From Chloroflexi bacterium RBG_16_70_13 (lineage in GTDB: Bacteria; Chloroflexota; Limnocylindria; Limnocylindrales; CSP1-4): a stretch of 9,451 bases of DNA. A model generated the notes under the pieces. That model was given only the letters and a program-made list of their open reading frames with translations, did no database searches and was not told where the DNA came from. The stretch is from the NCBI GenBank assembly GCA_001795245.1, contig MGOD01000114.1:1-9451 (forward strand). The letters run 5' to 3'. The translations under genes were made by a program, and so were the position numbers. Positions 6,070 through 9,451 of this stretch are shown here, in pieces. Positions within the stretch are counted from its first letter, which is position 1; each line of letters starts with the position of its first letter.

Positions 6070-6792
6070 TCACAGGCCGACGCTGAGCCGGGCGGCGAGC
6101 GATGCCGGCAGCCCGGTCGCGAGCATCGAGGCCTGGACTGCCGCGATGTCGTACGGCGTCCGATGCCAGCTCACGCTGTCCGCCTCGGTATCGAGGACGA
6201 CGTAGGAGCTGCGGGGATCGCCGTCCCGCGGCTGCCCGACGCTGCCGGGGTTGACGAGCGCCCGGCGTCCGCGGAGCTCGAGGACCGAGCCGTCGCCCGG
6301 GCTGACGACCTCGATCCCGCCGTCGTCCTCGAGGAACGCGGCCGGGATGTGGGTGTGGCCGTGGAGGCCGATGCGGCCCCCGAGGACGGCCAGGTTTGCC
6401 CGGGCAACGGGGACCGAGGTGACGTACTCCCAGATCGGCTCCCTCGGGCTGCCGTGGACGAGCGTCCAGTCGCCGCTGGTCAGGGTCTGGGGCAGGGTGT
6501 CCAGCCAGCCCGAGGTGACCCGCGAGATCGTCGCCCGGGTCCACTCCATCGCTCGCCGGGCATCCGGGTTGAACCACTCGATCTCCGAGCCTCCGGCCGC
6601 GGCCGCATCGTGGTTGCCCTTCACCCCCGTCGCCCCGATCGCCCCGAGACGGGCCACGACCGCGTCCGGCTCCGGTCCGTAGCCGACGACGTCGCCGAGG
6701 TGCCAGACGGCGTCCACGGGCCCGCTGGAAACCAGGACCGCGTCGAGCGCCACGAGGTTCGAATGGATGTCGGACAGGACCGCGATCCGCAT
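6070..6792 (-). CDS. Calcineurin-like metallophosphoesterase (YfcE/MJ0936-like)
   Basis: A 240-residue soluble two-metal phosphoesterase. All core motifs are in order: D8-x-H10 (SDIHSN), GD-x2-GYGP (G33 D34), GNHD (59-62), VHGSP (H113), and GHTH (145-148). The GYGP variant and LHGHTHIP belong to the YfcE/MJ0936-type subgroup, whose members hydrolyse phosphodiesters in vitro. A C-terminal beta layer (ALVNPGSVGQPRDGDPRSSYVVLD) matches the family. The physiological substrate is unknown; since KimA in Bacillus responds to cyclic di-AMP, a link to a cyclic dinucleotide is tempting but unsupported by the sequence, as this is not a DHH-type enzyme. Starts at ATG 6792, 28 nt after rsmG, and ends 13 nt before kimA, so it is probably co-transcribed with both. 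The ribosome site is weak. Confidence 0.87.
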   Translation of the reverse strand: MRIAVLSDIHSNLVALDAVLVSSGPVDAVWHLGDVVGYGPEPDAVVARLGAIGATGVKGNHDAAAAGGSEIEWFNPDARRAMEWTRATISRVTSGWLDTLPQTLTSGDWTLVHGSPREPIWEYVTSVPVARANLAVLGGRIGLHGHTHIPAAFLEDDGGIEVVSPGDGSVLELRGRRALVNPGSVGQPRDGDPRSSYVVLDTEADSVSWHRTPYDIAAVQASMLATGLPASLAARLSVGL

Positions 6793-6820
6793 GCGCCCGC
6801 CAGCGTAGCAGCGTCCGACC

Positions 6821-7654
6821 TCACCATGGCCGTCGCTTCCGGACCGCCGGATCGCGCGGGTAGCCGGCCGGGGTGGGTCCCGCCTTCGCGACGATCACGA
6901 GGACGTGGCCGGCGAGGACGAGGGCCTCGGGCACGGGCTGGAGCGCGGGCGCCGCGGCGCCGAGAGCGACCGCAGCGCGGGCGGCCGCGGCAAGCTCGAC
7001 CGAGATGTCGCCCCGCTTCCAGGCGATGAGGCGCCCGCCCGTGGCCAGCAGCGGCACGGCCAGCTCGACCAGGTCGTCGAGCGGCCCGACCGCCCGGGCG
7101 GTCACCACGTCCCAGGCGGCCCCAGGGTCGGCCCGCCGGAGAGACTCGGCACGGACGGCGGCGACGTCCACCCGCCCGGTCAGCCCGACGGCCCGGCGCG
7201 CCGCATCCAGGAAGGCGACCTTCTTCGCCGTCGCGTCGACGAGGAGCGCCCGGCTCCCTGCGAGGACCGCTGCGAGGGGCAGGCCCGGGTAGCCACCGCC
7301 GCTGCCGAGGTCCAGGAGCGACTCATGCGGGCCCGCCCGGATGACCTGGACGGCGGCGAGACTATCGGCGACGTGGCGGCGGGCGACCTCGGCCGGGTCG
7401 GTGATCGTCGTCAGGTTGACGGCGGCGTTCCAGGCGAGGAGGAGGCGGACGTGGCCGTCGATCGCGGATCGCGCGTCGGCCGCCAGCTCGAGGCCGAGGA
7501 CATCGAGCGCCCGCCCGAGCTCGCGCGCATAGGCGGCGGGCAGGTCGGGGAGGGACGCGACGTCCGTCGGGAGCGGTTCTCGCTGGCGGTTCAGGCGTGC
7601 CTCCTCGGAAGGTGACGCGCCGCCGCCGGAGAGAGCCACCCCCGGCGTCGTCAT
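6821..7654 (-). CDS. rsmG: 16S rRNA (guanine-527-N7) methyltransferase RsmG (GidB)
   Basis: A 277-residue SAM-dependent enzyme that methylates N7 of G527 in the 530 loop of 16S rRNA. Signature elements: WNAAVNLTTITDP (75-87), RRHVADSL (92-99), the SAM-binding loop LLDLGSGGGYPGLPLA (113-128), KKVAFLDAARR (144-154), and VTARAVGPL (184-192). The end YPRDPAVRKRRPW matches the basic C-terminal tail of RsmG. The family is usually 210-240 residues; the excess here is a nonconserved N-terminal extension of about 35 residues from ATG 7654, so a later start is possible, but none has a better ribosome site. Loss of RsmG is known to give low-level streptomycin resistance. First gene of a probable long transcript that continues into the phosphoesterase and kimA. 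In many bacteria this gene lies near oriC. Confidence 0.94.
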   Translation of the reverse strand: MTTPGVALSGGGASPSEEARLNRQREPLPTDVASLPDLPAAYARELGRALDVLGLELAADARSAIDGHVRLLLAWNAAVNLTTITDPAEVARRHVADSLAAVQVIRAGPHESLLDLGSGGGYPGLPLAAVLAGSRALLVDATAKKVAFLDAARRAVGLTGRVDVAAVRAESLRRADPGAAWDVVTARAVGPLDDLVELAVPLLATGGRLIAWKRGDISVELAAAARAAVALGAAAPALQPVPEALVLAGHVLVIVAKAGPTPAGYPRDPAVRKRRPW

Positions 7655-7764
7655 TCCATCGCAACCGCGGCGTCGGTCTGGCGCGTCTCGGCCGGTTCGC
7701 GGTCGGGTCTCCCCGAGCCCCTCGCGAGCCGCGCTCCCCGCTGCCGTCCCGGTGCGGATGCCGG

Positions 7765-7793
7765 ACGTTAGTCGGGCCCCGGGCCCTCGTCAA
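7765..7793 (-). promoter_or_regulatory. rsmG promoter (sigma-70 type)
   Basis: On the minus strand TTGACG (7788-7793) is followed after exactly 17 bp by TAACGT (7765-7770). Transcription would start near 7758, leaving a leader of about 100 nt before rsmG. The spacer holds the palindrome GGGCCCGGGGCCC. The promoter may serve the whole rsmG-to-trkA string, since I found no strong promoter inside it. Confidence 0.6.
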
Positions 7794-7796
7794 CGG

Positions 7797-7851
7797 GGTT
7801 ATCCACCACCGTCACCGAACGTGCCCGCCGGGCGGTGGATAACCGGTGGAT
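7797..7851. repeat. Inverted DnaA-box-like repeats upstream of rsmG
   Basis: GGTTATCCACC (7797-7807) and its exact reverse complement GGTGGATAACC (7834-7844) flank 26 bp. Each contains TTATCCACC, one base from the DnaA-box consensus TTATCCACA. A third partial copy, CGGTGGAT (7844-7851), repeats CGGTGGAT (7833-7840) exactly 11 bp away, about one helical turn, and touches the csoR stop codon. The left copy ends 4 bp from the rsmG -35 element. It could bind DnaA or another regulator, or fold as a 3'-end hairpin of csoR mRNA. No AT-rich unwinding region is nearby, so this alone is not an origin. Confidence 0.55.
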
Positions 7852-8201
7852 CAGCCTCGGCTGCCCCCGCGGACGGGTCGGCCGAGCGTCCGCCGGACGA
7901 CGTCCACGACCTCATCGACGTAGCGGTCGGCCTCGCCGTGCGCGGCGGCCGTCCGGACGCAACCCTGGACGTGGTCCTCGAGGACGAGGATCGCGAGCGA
8001 ATCGACGGCGGCCCGGAGCGCCGCCGTCTGCTGGAGGATGTCGACGCAGTACTCCTCGCGCTCGATCATCCGGGCGATCCCGCGAACCTGGCCCTCGATC
8101 CGGGCCAGCCGGCGAACCAGCTGGGCCTTGTCCTTCGAGTAGCTGTGGCGGAAGGTGTCCCCGATGCCGTGGGCGGTGGAATGTCCCGGTGTCGCGGCCA
8201 T
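7851..8201 (-). CDS. csoR: CsoR-type copper-sensing transcriptional repressor
   Basis: A 116-residue all-helical repressor of the CsoR/RcnR/FrmR family. The core RRLARIEGQVRGIARMIEREEYCVDILQQ is the family signature. The Cu(I) ligands of Mycobacterium tuberculosis CsoR (C36, H61, C65) correspond to C52, H77 and C81 with identical spacing, and its second-shell Y35 and E81 correspond to Y51 and E97. That set favours copper rather than nickel, formaldehyde or sulfide sensing. These proteins bind GC-rich palindromes without Cu(I) and release on binding it; such a palindrome lies in this gene's own promoter. About 20 N-terminal residues are extra. ATG 8201 lacks a clear ribosome site. Divergent from the zinc-ribbon gene. 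No copA or copZ is in the window, so target genes other than itself are not visible. Confidence 0.92.
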   Translation of the reverse strand: MAATPGHSTAHGIGDTFRHSYSKDKAQLVRRLARIEGQVRGIARMIEREEYCVDILQQTAALRAAVDSLAILVLEDHVQGCVRTAAAHGEADRYVDEVVDVVRRTLGRPVRGGSRG

Positions 8202-8252
8202 GAGATCCAGCTTCGTCTCCGCTCCGTCACCCGGCGGGCGGCGGTCGCGGCG

Positions 8253-8281
8253 ATGATACCCCCTGGGGGTATCGACCGCAA
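8253..8281 (-). promoter_or_regulatory. csoR promoter
   Basis: On the minus strand TTGCGG (8276-8281), a 17-bp spacer, then TATCAT (8253-8258), a good -10. Transcription would begin near 8246, giving a leader of about 45 nt. The CsoR palindrome occupies the entire spacer and half of the -10, the usual place for steric repression. Confidence 0.7.
8255..8273. promoter_or_regulatory. CsoR operator
   Basis: A perfect 19-bp palindrome, GATACCCCC and GGGGGTATC around a central T. It matches the known CsoR site type, TACCCC followed by GGGGTA with a short centre. It lies over the csoR promoter, so negative autoregulation relieved by copper is strongly expected. It is about 59 bp upstream of the divergent plus-strand gene. 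Confidence 0.88.
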
Positions 8282-8317
8282 GGTCGGCCGGTCTCGCCGT
8301 GGAACGGCAGGACCCGT

Positions 8318-8332
8318 TACACTCCGGCTGGA
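8318..8332 (+). promoter_or_regulatory. Putative -10 of a leaderless transcript
   Basis: TACACT (8318-8323) lies 8 nt before ATG 8332, so transcription would begin at or next to the start codon. There is no Shine-Dalgarno site before the ATG, and no good -35 at 16-18 bp. Both fit a leaderless mRNA with a promoter that depends mainly on its -10. Confidence 0.4.
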
Positions 8333-8694
8333 TGGGTCCGCAGGATCGCCTCGGCACGCTGCTCGACGGGATGGGGTGCACCGTCTGCGAGGAGCACGTC
8401 CCCGCCGCCCGGATCCGGCTCCTCGCGCGACGCGACGATCTCCTGTTCCTCCAGCTGGACTGCCCGGCCTGCGGCAGCACGTCGCTCGGCTTCGTCGCCG
8501 ACGAGGACGTCGCGCCCGAGATCGATCGCCTTGCGGACCCCGCCCCGATCAGCTCGGATGACGTCCTGGATATGCACGCCCTCCTCGCTACGTGGACCGG
8601 ACGTCTCGACGACCTCGTCCGCCCGGCGGGGCGCGCGCAGCGCCCGAGACGCCCGGCCGGTCCCGACTCCCGTCGGGCCGAGCGGTCCGCATGA
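8332..8694 (+). CDS. Hypothetical protein with two CxxC motifs (zinc ribbon-like)
   Basis: A 120-residue protein I cannot name. C16-x2-C19 (GCTVCEEHVP) and C44-x2-C47 (DCPACGSTSLG) are spaced like a zinc ribbon, with a strand-rich segment RIRLLARRDDLLFLQL between. A short acidic helix, SSDDVLDMHALLATWTGRLDDL (about 74-95), follows, then a Pro/Arg-rich tail. I chose ATG 8332, which sits 8 nt after a possible -10; GTG 8299 in the same frame would add 11 residues but would cover that -10. The end overlaps the start of the next gene by ATGA, so the two are translationally coupled and probably act together. It is divergent from csoR, and the cysteines could bind copper, but the spacing fits structural zinc better. 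Function unknown. Confidence 0.68.
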   Translation: MGPQDRLGTLLDGMGCTVCEEHVPAARIRLLARRDDLLFLQLDCPACGSTSLGFVADEDVAPEIDRLADPAPISSDDVLDMHALLATWTGRLDDLVRPAGRAQRPRRPAGPDSRRAERSA

Positions 8695-9451
8695 CCGACC
8701 CGGCGCCCCTCGACGGCGAGCCGCCGATCGACGCGGGGCCGTCCGACGCGGGGCCGTCCGACGCGACAGGGACCTCCGAGGAGGCAGCGATCTCGGGAAC
8801 CGCAGCCGCCCCGATCGGCACGGATGCGGCCGGCCGTCCGTGGCCGCCATTCGCCCACGGCAGCGAGACCGAGATGGCGCGCATCCTCGACTTCTACGGG
8901 GTCCGCTGGGAGTACGAGCCGCGGACCTTCCCCATCCTCTGGAACCTGGATGGCAACGTCGTCGAGAGCTTCTCCCCCGACTTCTACCTGCCCGACCTCG
9001 ATCTATTCCTCGAGCTGACGACCCTCAAGCAGCGCCTCGTCCGGAAGAAGAACCGCAAGCTGCGCCGCCTCCGGGAGCTGTACCCGGACATCCGCATCAA
9101 GCTCTTCTACGCCCGTGACTTCCGGGCGATGATGCTCAAGTACGGGCGGCTGGCGCTGGCCGATTCGCTGTCCGGCACGCTCGGCCAGGTGGTCCCGGAT
9201 CGCGGGCGGGAGCCGGATCTCGACACTGCTGACCTGACTGCCGGGACCACCCACGGGATGAGCGGAGAGGCGGTCACGGCCATCCGTCCGGCGCCCGGCT
9301 CATCGGCATCGACTGCGAGCGGAACCGCCGCCGGCGCGTTCACTGCCGGTTCCGCGCAGCTGCCCACCGCTCCGGGCGGATCGGCCGGCGGGTTGGCCGG
9401 CCGACGGAATGCCTCCCGCTCCCGACGCCGTCGCGCCGCGGCCGCGGCGCG
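8691..9451 (+). CDS. PD-(D/E)XK nuclease-like protein, 3' end beyond window
   Basis: 253 residues are visible and the frame is open at the right edge. Residues 1-50 are acidic, Pro/Ala-rich and include a DAGPS repeat. A compact domain spans about 54-152: HGSETEMARILDFYGVRWEYEP, then SFSPDFYLPDLDLFLELTTLKQ, then KKNRKLRRLRELYPDIRIKLFY. The order E61, D97 (PDFYLP), E108 resembles small PD-(D/E)XK nucleases, but the usual E-x-K reads E108-L-T110; K113 might substitute, or the fold may have become a nonnucleolytic binding module. From 153 on the chain is Ala/Gly/Ser/Thr-rich and ends in an Arg-rich run (NASRSRRRRAAAAA). I recall similar domains joined to a phosphoribosyltransferase in some high-GC bacteria; whether that holds here lies outside the window. 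It overlaps the zinc-ribbon gene by ATGA. Confidence 0.66.
   Translation, partial: MTDPAPLDGEPPIDAGPSDAGPSDATGTSEEAAISGTAAAPIGTDAAGRPWPPFAHGSETEMARILDFYGVRWEYEPRTFPILWNLDGNVVESFSPDFYLPDLDLFLELTTLKQRLVRKKNRKLRRLRELYPDIRIKLFYARDFRAMMLKYGRLALADSLSGTLGQVVPDRGREPDLDTADLTAGTTHGMSGEAVTAIRPAPGSSASTASGTAAGAFTAGSAQLPTAPGGSAGGLAGRRNASRSRRRRAAAAA
8730..8765 (+). repeat. 15-bp tandem repeat in the nuclease-like gene
   Basis: GACGCGGGGCCGTCC occurs twice head to tail (8730-8744, 8745-8759) and a third copy begins (GACGCG, 8760-8765). Fifteen bases keep the frame and encode DAGPS-DAGPS-DA in the disordered N-terminus. Probably a replication-slippage product that may vary between strains. Confidence 0.8.

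Noticed and set aside
3654..6086. An 810-codon open frame on the plus strand opposite kimA and usp
   Set aside because: It is dominated by Asp/Arg/Gly/Glu as expected for the antisense of a high-GC gene, has no recognisable domain, and the minus strand encodes clear KimA and Usp proteins.
7655..7850. Replication origin between csoR and rsmG
   Set aside because: Only two or three DnaA-box-like 9-mers occur, with no AT-rich unwinding segment and no dnaA, dnaN or parAB nearby, so I keep it only as a site worth checking.
8202..8858. Long upstream extension of the csoR frame to 8858
   Set aside because: It would cross the csoR promoter and operator and run antisense to the zinc-ribbon gene; the CsoR domain starts after ATG 8201.

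Overview
The window is a GC-rich, densely packed stretch of bacterial chromosome. It has no rRNA, tRNA, CRISPR array, insertion sequence or prophage gene that I can see. The gene set and very high GC at third codon positions suggest Chloroflexota or Actinomycetota; this is an inference from gene content and I cannot place it further. Most genes are housekeeping or stress genes on the minus strand. A short plus-strand pair runs off the right edge.

Left part (1-1806, minus): a compact heat-shock operon, read right to left as hsp20, an hspR-like MerR repressor, and lon (5' part only, cut by the window edge). Upstream of hsp20 is a 7-N7-7 palindrome of the HspR operator type, and its right half carries the -35 element of the hsp20 promoter. 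The operon therefore appears autoregulated: the repressor sits inside the unit it controls. A perfect 11-bp hairpin separates hspR from lon.

A gene-poor gap (about 1807-2192) separates this operon from the next unit. The next unit (2193-7793, minus) reads rsmG (16S rRNA methyltransferase), a calcineurin-like phosphoesterase, a KimA-type potassium transporter of the APC superfamily, a universal stress protein, and two RCK/TrkA-type NAD-binding proteins. The last three genes are tightly packed, with one GTGA overlap and one 3-nt gap. Together with the transporter they look like a potassium-uptake and regulation module without a TrkH/KtrB channel. A good promoter lies upstream of rsmG, flanked by an inverted pair of DnaA-box-like 9-mers.

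Right part (7851-9451): csoR (minus) encodes a copper-sensing repressor with all the expected copper-site residues. A textbook CsoR palindrome lies between the -35 and -10 of its own promoter. Divergent from it on the plus strand are a small two-CxxC zinc-ribbon-like protein and, overlapping it by ATGA, a protein with a PD-(D/E)XK nuclease-like core and a low-complexity tail that runs off the edge. No copper-efflux gene is visible, so what this CsoR controls is open. The least understood part is this plus-strand pair.
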